14,924 nucleotides of DNA from assembly GCA_023436825.1 (NCBI GenBank), contig JAEZHS010000439.1, forward strand, positions 1 through 14,924, read 5' to 3'. Both the position numbers and the translations under genes were made by a program. The stretch comes from Pseudomonadota bacterium. Lineage in GTDB: Bacteria > Pseudomonadota > Alphaproteobacteria > Reyranellales > Reyranellaceae. How positions within the stretch are numbered: the first letter of the stretch is position 1; the number at the start of each line of letters is the position of its first letter. This document shows, one piece after another, positions 7,721-14,240 of the stretch. The notes beneath the pieces are model-generated. The model saw only the letters and a list, made by a program, of their open reading frames with translations, made no database searches and had not been told where the DNA came from.

Positions 7721-8249
7721 CGGGATTAGCCGAGGCCAATCCTTTGGCGTGTCAGGTGCACGTGGTTTTGTCCGTGCTCACATCGTCGCCGGTGTTGGAG
7801 AGGCGAGTTGCTACGAAAGCATCGAGGCCATGATCTGCGCCCGTGAATCCCCTTGCGGTGGCCGGCAACAGCGCTGAGCCCAGCTGAGCCTGCCCGAGTT
7901 TCCCGTGAAACAAGCGCCACCGTTTCACGGGGACCGCCGCCGCCTGAGGGTGCTCCTATCCCCTTGGGCGGCGGTTGGCCGCCCTCACCCGCGGGCCCCG
8001 ACGCCACCGCCCCTTCCCTGGCCCCGGCCGCCGCTAGGCCGGAAAACTTGGCCACGTCGCGATATTGGCCCGCAGACGGCACCGGCAGCTCTGCCGCCTG
8101 GCAGCCCCCCGCGTGGGCCCCAAAACCCGGTTCTTTAACCGCCCCCACGGAGTCCGAGTCTAAGACATGCATTTCTGCATCGCCATATTTTGACGCGGAC
8201 CCTGCTAATATCGCGTCTGACCAGGGGCCTGTAGCTAGGTGCGTCGCTT
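7721..8249. other. Non-coding interval with a parS-like palindrome
   Basis: This stretch of about 530 bp has no credible gene. ORFs on both strands are Pro/Ala/Gly-rich and look like chance products of a GC-rich region. It contains GTTTCCCGTGAAAC at 7898-7911 and a second partial copy at 7922. The last 30 bases before the AraC gene have only a weak ribosome site. Confidence 0.6.
7898..7935. promoter_or_regulatory. parS-like ParB-binding palindrome and degenerate second copy
   Basis: GTTTCCCGTGAAAC (7898-7911) differs at one base from the conserved ParB site GTTTCACGTGAAAC. A second copy at 7922-7935 keeps GTTTCACG but has three changes in its right half. CCGTGAAAC (7903-7911) and GTTTCACGG (7922-7930) also form a perfect 9-bp inverted repeat. 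In this frame the DNA would encode VSRET, as in the parS sites overlapping rsmG/mnmG in alphaproteobacteria, but no such gene surrounds it here. ParB binding is not shown. Confidence 0.45.
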
Positions 8250-9263
8250 ATGACCCCAACCACGTTGACGACAGTTTCCCTACCTGCAGCCCAGCAGTTC
8301 GAGGCGTGGTGCGCATGGTACTCGACGGTTTTCGCCATGGCGCAGCCGCGGGGGGCAGGCGAAGGCTTTTCTGCAACTGCCGAGGCTTGGACTTTCCAGG
8401 GGGTCGGACTGAGTCGCGCGGTCACCCCGCCACTTGCGATCAAGCGGAATCGCCCCCTCACCCGCCGCGATATGGTGGATCACTGGTGCATCACCATCGG
8501 CAAGAGCAGCCCAGCAACCCACGTCGTCGACAACAAAGCTCAGGTGGTGGCTGCAGGTGTGCCGTACATATTCTCTTTGCGCCAGGAGATGTACAGCGAA
8601 CGAACACGTTCTCGTGTCCAGTTATACTTGGCACGTGACCGCTTCAGGTCGCTTGAGCCGTTGCTCGATGGTGCATGCGGTAAGGCGTTCGACACCCGAA
8701 CAGGGCATCTGCTTGCAGAGTACGTAGGCTTGCTTGAGCGACACGCTTCGAAAGTTGCCGCTGTAAAGGGGGCCAACCTGGCTACCGCCATTGAAGCCAT
8801 GGTCAATGCTTGTCTCGCACCCTCCGCCAGCCGGTTCGCGCAAGCGCAAGTGCAGATGGACGTCATCCTCTTGGAAAGGGTGCGGCGTGCAGTTTTGGGG
8901 AACCTGAGGTCGCCTTCACTCGGGGTCGAAAAGATATGCAGAGAGGTCGCGATCTCGCGCACTCGTCTGTATCGTCTGCTCGACGGTGAAGGCGGTGTAG
9001 TGCACTACATCCAGAGCCAACGGCTTTCCGAAGCGTTTTCGATTCTCTCTGATCCCGCCAACGACATGCCGATAGGCGAAGTATCCGAGATGCTTTGCTT
9101 CTCTGATCCTTCAACTTTCAGCCGAGCCTTCCGCCGCCACTTCGGGCAAAGTCCCAAGGACGTAAAGGGGCTTGCCATTAAAGAGAAACACCACGCTATT
9201 TCGGCCACCAATGAATCAAGCCTGGACATCGGCGGCTTCGCCAAGTGCCTCCAAGGCCTCTGA
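8250..9263 (+). CDS. AraC-family transcriptional regulator
   Basis: This 337-residue regulator has an N-terminal ligand-binding or dimerisation domain (about 1-200) of the AraC_binding_2 type and a C-terminal double helix-turn-helix (about 220-310). The second helix-turn-helix shows the usual signature, with GEVSEMLCFSDPSTFSRAFR followed by RHFGQSPKDVK; the first lies around EKICREVAISRTRLYRLLDG. The length is typical of the family. It follows a long non-coding region and converges with the minus-strand phage genes, so no regulated operon is adjacent. The ATG at 8250 has a weak ribosome site. The effector is unknown. Confidence 0.9.
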   Translation: MTPTTLTTVSLPAAQQFEAWCAWYSTVFAMAQPRGAGEGFSATAEAWTFQGVGLSRAVTPPLAIKRNRPLTRRDMVDHWCITIGKSSPATHVVDNKAQVVAAGVPYIFSLRQEMYSERTRSRVQLYLARDRFRSLEPLLDGACGKAFDTRTGHLLAEYVGLLERHASKVAAVKGANLATAIEAMVNACLAPSASRFAQAQVQMDVILLERVRRAVLGNLRSPSLGVEKICREVAISRTRLYRLLDGEGGVVHYIQSQRLSEAFSILSDPANDMPIGEVSEMLCFSDPSTFSRAFRRHFGQSPKDVKGLAIKEKHHAISATNESSLDIGGFAKCLQGL

Positions 9264-9294
9264 CCAGCCAAGGTTGTGCCCAGTAGACGACCTC

Positions 9295-9735
9295 TCAAAA
9301 GCCCGAGCGCGATCCTTTGGCATCGATGGTGAACGTCTGCAGACGCGGCACCGCAAGGCCAAGATGTACCCATGTCCCGAACTCATGGATGAGCTGGTCG
9401 ATCGCTAGCGCCGCGACATGCGGCTCCAGCCAGCGGCAGATTTCAAGCGGTGTGCCGAAGGCCGGCGCGATGAAATCGACGGCCGCCCCGCTGAGATGGG
9501 CGCTGGCCTGCGCGCCGCCGACCGCCTGGTTGACGGCCGGCGCGCGATAGCCCGACGTGACATGGATCGGTGCGTTGTCGAGCAGGTGGCGGACGTGCTC
9601 CATCGTCTCGGCGAGCCGCTTGAGGTTGGCGAGCGCGGCGGCATCGGGCGTGTTGTCGAGGCCGCGGAGCGCTGCTTCCTCCGAGATCGTCAGCTCTTCG
9701 AGCGTGAAGTGCTTGGTGAGCTGGATCGAGGGCAT
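9295..9735 (-). CDS. M15-family peptidoglycan peptidase (phage endolysin-like)
   Basis: This 146-residue protein matches the peptidase M15A (D-Ala-D-Ala carboxypeptidase/endolysin) fold. It starts with MPSIQLTKHFTLEEL, typical of phage M15 lysins. Zinc ligands are visible as His80 and Asp87 in SAHLSGAAVDF and His124 in TWVHLGL, with SGYR (61-64) before them. I use the ATG at 9735 because it directly follows the TGA of the lipoprotein gene (one base between) and the family start fits; the longer frame to 9846 lies inside that gene. It should cut cell-wall peptides during lysis. It is the last gene of the minus-strand phage cluster, and no signal peptide is seen. Confidence 0.85.
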   Translation of the reverse strand: MPSIQLTKHFTLEELTISEEAALRGLDNTPDAAALANLKRLAETMEHVRHLLDNAPIHVTSGYRAPAVNQAVGGAQASAHLSGAAVDFIAPAFGTPLEICRWLEPHVAALAIDQLIHEFGTWVHLGLAVPRLQTFTIDAKGSRSGF

Positions 9736-9736
9736 G

Positions 9737-10051
9737 TCAGGGCCCAGCCACGAACCAGCCGTTGATCGGCACATTGTCGAGCATCGGCGGCGGGGACATC
9801 TCTTGCGGAAAGGCGCGCGGGCCGCGCGGCTGCGGCACCACCGCACAGATCCGCTCGGCGATGTCGGCGGCGTTGGTCCAGTTGGGATGGACGTTCAGGA
9901 GCGCCAGGATCGCCTTGATGGTGGGCACGTAGCTGCACTTGCGGATGACGGCCTGCTGGATCGAATCGACGAAGCTGAGATCGGGCATGTGCTCGCAGCT
10001 CGCGAGCAACATGACGCCCGCGAGCGGGCCGAAGAGACGACGTGTCATCAT
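9737..10051 (-). CDS. Small lipoprotein in the phage lysis cluster
   Basis: This 104-residue protein has a lipoprotein signal: positive MMTRR, a hydrophobic stretch, and a lipobox LLAS-Cys at about Cys19. The mature part is helical, with an AVIRKCSYVPTIKAILALL segment and two further cysteines (RKC, ERIC). Translation from ATG 10051 is supported by GAGGAGGGAG just upstream on the minus strand. Its place between a small membrane protein and an endolysin is where phages often keep a spanin-like lipoprotein, but it is longer than typical Rz1 and the assignment is inferred. Confidence 0.72.
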   Translation of the reverse strand: MMTRRLFGPLAGVMLLASCEHMPDLSFVDSIQQAVIRKCSYVPTIKAILALLNVHPNWTNAADIAERICAVVPQPRGPRAFPQEMSPPPMLDNVPINGWFVAGP

Positions 10052-10061
10052 GACTCCCTCC

Positions 10062-10277
10062 TCAATTGGGCTTGCTGGGAAAGCGCGAGAACGCCAGCGC
10101 CACCGCCATGACCTCGGCGAACAGGTCGCGCAGCGGCTCGTAGACGTTGCATTGGCTGACGTTGTTCAGGATGCAGCCGACCATCGTCGCGATGATCGCG
10201 ATGGCGTGCAGGCCGAGCACGCCGGCGACGAGCAGGAAGGCGCCGCGTGCCGTGTCGAAGGGTGGCCGCTCGCTCAC
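10062..10277 (-). CDS. Small membrane protein, holin candidate
   Basis: This 71-residue protein has one strong hydrophobic segment at about 12-37 (GAFLLVAGVLGLHAIAIIAT) and a short charged start, MSERPPFD. It begins at GTG 10277, which overlaps the TGA of the tail-collar gene (GTGA), and lies upstream of the lipoprotein and endolysin genes. Size and position suit a holin or holin-like protein, but sequence alone does not prove the function. Confidence 0.65.
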   Translation of the reverse strand: MSERPPFDTARGAFLLVAGVLGLHAIAIIATMVGCILNNVSQCNVYEPLRDLFAEVMAVALAFSRFPSKPN

Positions 10278-11250
10278 AGAGCGATCGCGTAGTTGGCGAT
10301 GATGGTCGGCGGCATGTTGGTGCGGATGTCGGTCGCGCCGCTGATCGCGCCACCGGCCGTCCAGCCGGTGATGCCGCCGCTGCCGTCGACGGTCGCGTTG
10401 CCGTTCACGTTGCCCCAGATGTCGACGTAGTGGCTGTGGTACTGCGCCGCCGCTGTGAAGCCGCCACCGCCCTGGCCCTGCTGGTTGGCGTCGGGCTGTC
10501 CGGTGTTGCCCCAGACGTGCACGCCCAGCCCGTGCACATAGGCGGTGCCGCCGATATAGGCCGAGCCGCTGACGGCCTGCGAGGGCGCCGAGCCGGTGAT
10601 CAGGAACTGCTGCATCTCCTGGCCGCCCCAGGAGCCGAGCGTGCCCGCGATCGATGCGCCGAGGCGGCCGGCACCGAGATCGGTGCCGGCGACGGTGCGG
10701 CCGCGCAGGTCGGGCAGGTTGAAGGTGGTCGAGCCGTTGCCCTGGCCGTAGGCCGTGCCGAAGGCGGCGAACAGACCGGCATACTCGGTACGGCTGACCG
10801 CTTGGCCGAGGCCCAGGATGGTGCCGACGCGCGCCGCAGCGCGGCCGGTCGGGATGTAGTCGCCGGTCGTGTCCTTCCAGTCGGTGAGGCGATAGGCGTC
10901 AGTGCCGGCGTCATAGGCGACGGCGTGAATCTCGTTGGGCCCGACCAGTCCGGGCGGCACCGGGCGCCAGGCGCCGACCGAGTAGTAGTGGATCGGCTTC
11001 GGACCCAGCGCGTTGACGTTGAGCGTGGCGAGCGCGCCATTGAGCACATGGAATTCGACGAGGTGCGTCATGCCATCGGCAAGTGCGCCGGGCTGGCGAA
11101 TGTAAGTAACGGTGTATGCCGTCGCCGTGTTCTGGGTCAGGATCGGCGCCGACCATTGCCGCCAGCCGGCGATGGTGAGGTAGGTCTCGTCAAGATCGGT
11201 GATGCCGAGATAGAGCTTGTTCAGCGCCTCGAACGTACTGGGATCGAGAG
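10274..11250 (-). pseudogene. Phage tail-collar fibre protein, N-terminus missing
   Basis: The C-terminal domain contains the tail-collar signature: AVSRTEYAGLFAAFGTAYGQ, then GSTTFNLPDLRGR and VAGTDLG. A Gly/Ala/Asn-rich tip follows and ends MPPTIIANYAIAL, as phage receptor-binding fibres do. An internal ATG at 11071 gives 265 residues, but protein-like sequence (FSLDPSTFEALNKLYLGITD) continues in frame upstream to about 11250. There it meets a fragment of an unrelated enzyme on the other strand. The gene has therefore lost its 5' end and promoter. Downstream it overlaps the small membrane protein (GTGA). An annotation starting at 11071 would miss about 60 residues of genuine sequence. Confidence 0.75.
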
Positions 11251-11514
11251 AAAATTGTCTCGATGTTAGGCGAGCATAAGCCCTACACGCGAATCGCGGA
11301 CTCTGGACGAAAAGTCACTTTACACTTCTGCCCGACATGCGGCGTCACGGTGTTCTGGTACCCTGAGTTGCTTCCCGACAGGGTTGGTGTCGCCGTCGGC
11401 TGTTTCGATGATCTCGATTTTCCACGGCCAGTCAGGGCAGCCTTCAGCCGCAGCAAATTTGCTTGGGTCAATTTCGCGGGTGACGTAGCGGAGTCACGGC
11501 AGCCATCGAGCTGA
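11251..11514 (+). pseudogene. GFA-family (Mss4-like fold) enzyme, C-terminal fragment
   Basis: About 85 residues match the C-terminal half of glutathione-dependent formaldehyde-activating (GFA) family proteins: GEHKPYTRIADSGRKVTLHF, then CPTCGVTVFW with the second zinc Cys pair, then GVAVGCFDDLDFPRP and FAWVNF. The N-terminal half with the first zinc site (CxC and CHC motifs) is absent. A full member is about 115-140 residues. The ATG at 11263 is internal; family-like sequence begins a few codons before it, at the junction with the broken phage tail gene. The fragment is probably non-functional. Confidence 0.78.
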
Positions 11515-11903
11515 TCTATGGTGAGTCTGCTTCGGGTCAGTAGGCGACATTCAGAGGTCGTCGCCGCATGTCTGCTTTACCCTCGAGAGCGGACATGCCT
11601 TGGCATCCAAGTGGTTGTCAGCTTTGGGCCAATAGCCGACATCGCCACAGTCTCGATCCCGGTCAGCACCGCCACAGCGAAACCGGCCATGACGCCCCGG
11701 GCGAGGTGATGTCGGTCAGCAGATCCTTTTCCGCTGACCGGCGGGGACTGCACTGCCGGTGCACGGCGCCCTCCCATCGGGAAGTGCCCGTTTGCGGTCC
11801 GCGGTGCCTGATCGTACCATCGCCCCTCGGGCGTTGGGGGACGCTGTGTCTCCCTTGCGTACCGAACCACCCGGATGCCGGGACAAAATGAGGGGAGATA
11901 CAC
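11515..11903. other. Gene-free stretch holding the first 99-bp repeat
   Basis: Between the GFA fragment and the OmpA-type lipoprotein I see no credible gene. The interval holds repeat copy 1 (11534-11632), about 270 bp of unassigned DNA, and the lipoprotein ribosome site. The promoter for that gene should lie here but I cannot place it. Confidence 0.6.
11534..11632. repeat. 99-bp direct repeat, copy 1
   Basis: It runs from GGGTCAGTAGGCGACATT to GCTTTGGGCCAA and recurs at 12630-12728 in the same orientation with three mismatches. It contains a hairpin at 11567-11597 with arms CATGTCTGCTTT and AGAGCGGACATG. It resembles dispersed intergenic repeats of rhizobia, but copies outside this window cannot be checked here. 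Confidence 0.85.
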
Positions 11904-12521
11904 ATGCTGAAGAAGTTCCTGATCGCGTCGGCGGTCGGACTGCTGCTGGCGGCTTGCGAACAGCAGCCGCAGATGGCCAGCCCGCCGCCCACGCAGGTGA
12001 GACAGTTGTTCGTCGTGTACTTCAACACCGGTCAATCGGACATATTGCCTGATGGGCAGGCGACGATTGCCCAGGCCTCCGCAACCTTCAAGCAGGGCGG
12101 CACCAACGTGCTCGTGAAAGGCCATGCCGACCGCGTCGGCGATCAGGGGATGAACCTGCGGCTTTCCATGGCGCGCACGGCGGCCGTGAAGGCCGCGCTG
12201 ATGCGCGCCGGCGTGCCGGAGTCTGCGATCCGGTCGGGCAGCCTGGGTGAGGAAAGCCTGCCGGTCCCCACCGCCGACCAGGTCCCCGACCGGCTTAACC
12301 GCAGTGTTCACATCACGGTCATTGGGCGGCCGGTCATGAGCGACAAGGACTATTGCGCCGCGCTTGCCAGGAAGTGGCGTTCGTATTCCCGGACGGGCGC
12401 ACAGGGTCCGGCGCCGCAGGCGATCGCCCAGTGCGATTCCGGAAATTACGACGCGGGCATCACGGTGCTGGAGCAGATACTGACGGACGACAGGGTTGTG
12501 TTGCCGTCGCGCTACTTGTAG
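11904..12521 (+). CDS. OmpA/Pal-type outer-membrane lipoprotein
   Basis: This 205-residue lipoprotein has the signal MLKKFLIASAVGLLLAAC, with the lipidated Cys18 followed by Glu19, so outer-membrane sorting is likely. An OmpA C-terminal domain (about 34-142) follows: VYFNTGQSDILPDG, GHADRVGDQGMNLRLSMART and RLNRSVHITV. Asp76 and Arg91 occupy the positions that bind diaminopimelate in peptidoglycan. The last 60 residues (about 145-205) are an extra domain with two cysteines (YCAALARKW, AIAQCDSGNYD). GGGGAGA lies seven bases before the ATG. It is monocistronic, ends in a strong terminator and is bracketed by two 99-bp repeats. It probably tethers the outer membrane to the wall. Confidence 0.9.
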   Translation: MLKKFLIASAVGLLLAACEQQPQMASPPPTQVRQLFVVYFNTGQSDILPDGQATIAQASATFKQGGTNVLVKGHADRVGDQGMNLRLSMARTAAVKAALMRAGVPESAIRSGSLGEESLPVPTADQVPDRLNRSVHITVIGRPVMSDKDYCAALARKWRSYSRTGAQGPAPQAIAQCDSGNYDAGITVLEQILTDDRVVLPSRYL

Positions 12522-12548
12522 CCCGATCCGGCTCGAGTAGACTGTAGA

Positions 12549-12581
12549 AGGCGGTCCTCCTGCGAGGGCCGCCTTTTTTTT
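12549..12581 (+). terminator. Rho-independent terminator of the OmpA-type lipoprotein gene
   Basis: An 11-bp stem pairs AGGCGGTCCTC with GAGGGCCGCCT (one T-G wobble) around a four-base loop and is followed by eight T. It lies 28 bp after the stop codon. Confidence 0.92.
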
Positions 12582-12629
12582 GCGCTTCGATGGAGACCGA
12601 ACTCCTCAGGGCGTCGCAAATGACGCAAT

Positions 12630-12728
12630 GGGTCAGTAGGCGACATTCAGAGGTCGTCGCCGCATGTCTGCTTTACCCTCGAAAGCGGACATGCCTTGGC
12701 ATCCAAGTGATTGTCGGCTTTGGGCCAA
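12630..12728. repeat. 99-bp direct repeat, copy 2
   Basis: This is the second copy of the element at 11534-11632, with three mismatches. Its hairpin (12663-12693) is the better formed: CATGTCTGCTTT pairs with GAAAGCGGACATG around a short loop with one wobble. It lies just after the terminator of the lipoprotein gene. Confidence 0.85.
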
Positions 12729-12768
12729 AAACGGTCAGCCGCGACAGGCAGCGCTCGGATCGATACCC

Positions 12769-13005
12769 TCAGTCACCTCCTCGCCTGGCTGAGCACCACT
12801 CAAAACCCTCAAGCTCGGTGTCGGGCAGGTCGGTAGACACGTAGACGACGGTCACCCTCCAGCGGTTCGGGCCAAAGCGGCCTTGGGTGCTGATCGGAGC
12901 AGCAAATTCGCTCAGGCGTTTCAGTCCGGTCTGGTGATCCCACCAGTCGGCGGCGGCCTTCGCAGCCTCTGCTCGGTTGGAGCCAGCGAACGTCTTTATC
13001 TCCAT
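12769..13005 (-). CDS. Small hypothetical protein
   Basis: This 78-residue ORF reads MEIKTFAGSNRAEAAKAAAD, then WWDHQTGLKRLSEF and RWRVTVVYV. The pattern is beta strand, helix with a WW pair, loop, then a final strand, which suggests a compact single domain like the small conserved hypotheticals common in rhizobia. I do not know a function. The ribosome site is weak. The coding case rests on protein-like composition and the conserved-looking WW and RWRVTVVY segments. Confidence 0.6.
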   Translation of the reverse strand: MEIKTFAGSNRAEAAKAAADWWDHQTGLKRLSEFAAPISTQGRFGPNRWRVTVVYVSTDLPDTELEGFEWCSARRGGD

Positions 13006-13318
13006 GTCTAGTCGAACGCGCCCTACTCATCGCCGTTCCGCGCTGCAGCCGGGAACCCTAGGCCCCGTCTCAAGCCTATTCGGTGGCGCGGAGGGTCCAC
13101 TGGCATCAAGGTCTTGGGGAATGCCCGTGGCGGTGCCGCTGAATTTAGTTCCGCTTTCGGTGGCACAGCGGACATGGCCGGATTTGCTGCTGGCTCGACC
13201 CGGTCGCGAATGACCCAGCTCGGACTTCCCTGAGACCGCCCAGTCCGTCCTAGAATCCGTCCATAATCCGTCCTTGCGCAGCATCACCTCGCTAAGGGCC
13301 TGACTCGTTGGAGGAATT
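13006..13318. other. Gene-free right end of the insert
   Basis: About 310 bp with no credible ORF. It contains three CCGTCC copies at 13245, 13257 and 13268 and ends with a GGAGGA motif at 13310-13315 just before the resumed Rieske frame. No tRNA or integrase site was recognised. Confidence 0.6.
13245..13273. repeat. CCGTCC triplet at the right end of the insert
   Basis: CCGTCC occurs at 13245, 13257 and 13268 (steps of 12 and 11 bp), in the same orientation as the cluster at the left end, which also shows a 12-bp step. The arrangement could mark protein-binding sites near the element ends, but this is unproven. Confidence 0.4.
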
Positions 13319-14173
13319 TTGGACGCTGAGGTTTGCAACTGGGTGCAGAGCCTCGAAGGCGGCATCGACACCGCGCACTTCTCCTTCCTGCACGCCGTGC
13401 TGACCAAGGACGAGCAGGAGGCGCTTGCGATCTACAGCCGCTCGGCGGCACTCGGCGATCAGTCCAAGCCCGACGACCGCGTGCGGTGGATCCGCAATGA
13501 TCCGCGACCGAAGTTCAGCATCATCGGCCACGATGCCGGCCTGGTGATCGGCGGCGCGCGCAAGACCGACGGGCCCGAGCTCTACTGGCGCATCGCCCAG
13601 TTCCTGATGCCCAACCACGCCTTCGCGCCAGCGGCGATGCCGGGCGAGGTCTATTACGGCCAGGCCTGGGTGCCGGTGAGCGACACCAGCTGCTGGATCT
13701 ACACCTACAGCTGGCGGCCAGACCGCGCCTTCACGAACTCGGAGCGCGCACAGTTCGACGGCGGCTTCGGCGTACACTCCCATGTCGACGACGACTACAT
13801 GCCGCTGCGCAACCTGAGGAACGAGTACCTGATCGATCGCGCGGCCCAAAAGCATACGAGCTTCACCGGCATCACCGGTGTCAGCGAACAGGACTCGGCG
13901 ATCCAGGACAGTCAGGGCCCGATCCAGGACCGCACCAGGGAGCATCTCGGCCCGACCGACCTCGGCATCATCGAGTTCCGCAAGCTCGTCATGGGTGCGG
14001 CGCGCGCGCTCGCCCGAGGCAGCGAGCCGAAATCGGCACGGGCGGCGAAGAAATACGCCGTGCGCTCTGGCGCCTGGGTCGCCGATCCGAACAAGGATCT
14101 CGTTGCAGTCATGACCGAGCGTTTCGGTCATCGGCACGGCTATGTCGGAAACGAGTATGGGCTGGGAGAATAG
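13319..14173 (+). pseudogene. Second Rieske oxygenase, 3' half (interrupted gene)
   Basis: From Cys-Asn at 13334 onward this is the catalytic domain missing from the fragment at 2878-3384. It carries the iron ligands His/His in DTAHFSFLH and the Asp in GVSEQDSAIQD, and ends like the intact copy (GYVGNEYGLGE). Roughly three quarters of its 277 residues match that copy. The frame extends five codons into the insert to a TTG at 13319, with GGAGGA at 13310-13315, so a stand-alone product MDAEVCNWVQ... could be made. Without the Rieske cluster it could not receive electrons in the usual way. It was once continuous with the 5' half in the operon before the GST gene. Confidence 0.9.
13334..13341 (+). 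repeat. Target-site duplication, right copy
   Basis: This is the second TGCAACTG, matching 3376-3383, at the point where the Rieske gene resumes. The first T could belong to the insert terminus, which would make the duplication 7 bp. Confidence 0.75.
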
Positions 14174-14240
14174 TTAGACCAACTGCGCTTGCTGCTTTAT
14201 CGTTTCCGCCGTCAAAAATCGGGACTCAGGGGACTGCACA

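Larger units (their letters stand above)
3384..13334. mobile_element. About 9.95-kb insertion splitting the second Rieske gene
   Basis: The two halves of one Rieske gene are separated by this segment, and its edges carry a direct TGCAACTG repeat as expected of transposition. The outermost bases form a short imperfect inverted repeat: AAAGCTCAGC at 3384-3393 against AAACCTCAGC on the other strand at 13325-13334 (9 of 10). Further in, both ends share CTTRGCGAG and AAGGACGG in inward orientation. I find no transposase, integrase or resolvase inside, and the content is a mixture of gene fragments, regulators and phage genes. It may be a non-autonomous or decayed element, or a large fragment mobilised in trans. 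The element family is not identified. Confidence 0.7.

Noticed and set aside
7853..8638. A 261-codon plus-strand frame before the AraC gene.
   Set aside because: Low-complexity Pro/Ala/Gly sequence, partly overlapping the true AraC frame, with no ribosome site.
10247..11269. A 340-codon plus-strand frame opposite the tail-collar gene.
   Set aside because: The minus strand has clear tail-collar motifs and coupled neighbours; the plus frame is Arg/Ala/Gly/Val-rich without motifs.
11577..12311. A 244-codon minus-strand frame over the OmpA-type lipoprotein gene.
   Set aside because: It overlaps a gene with a signal peptide, an OmpA domain, a ribosome site and a terminator, and it runs through a dispersed repeat.
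3384..13334. Integrative element inserted at a tRNA, or a CRISPR array or rRNA in the insert.
   Set aside because: The target is a protein gene, no tRNA-like sequence, integrase, array of spaced repeats or rRNA motif was seen, and the two 99-bp repeats are 1.1 kb apart.
3384..13334. Assembly chimera as the explanation of the split gene.
   Set aside because: Not fully excluded, but a chimeric join would not be expected to give both an exact, in-frame complement of the two halves and a 7-8 bp duplication of the target.
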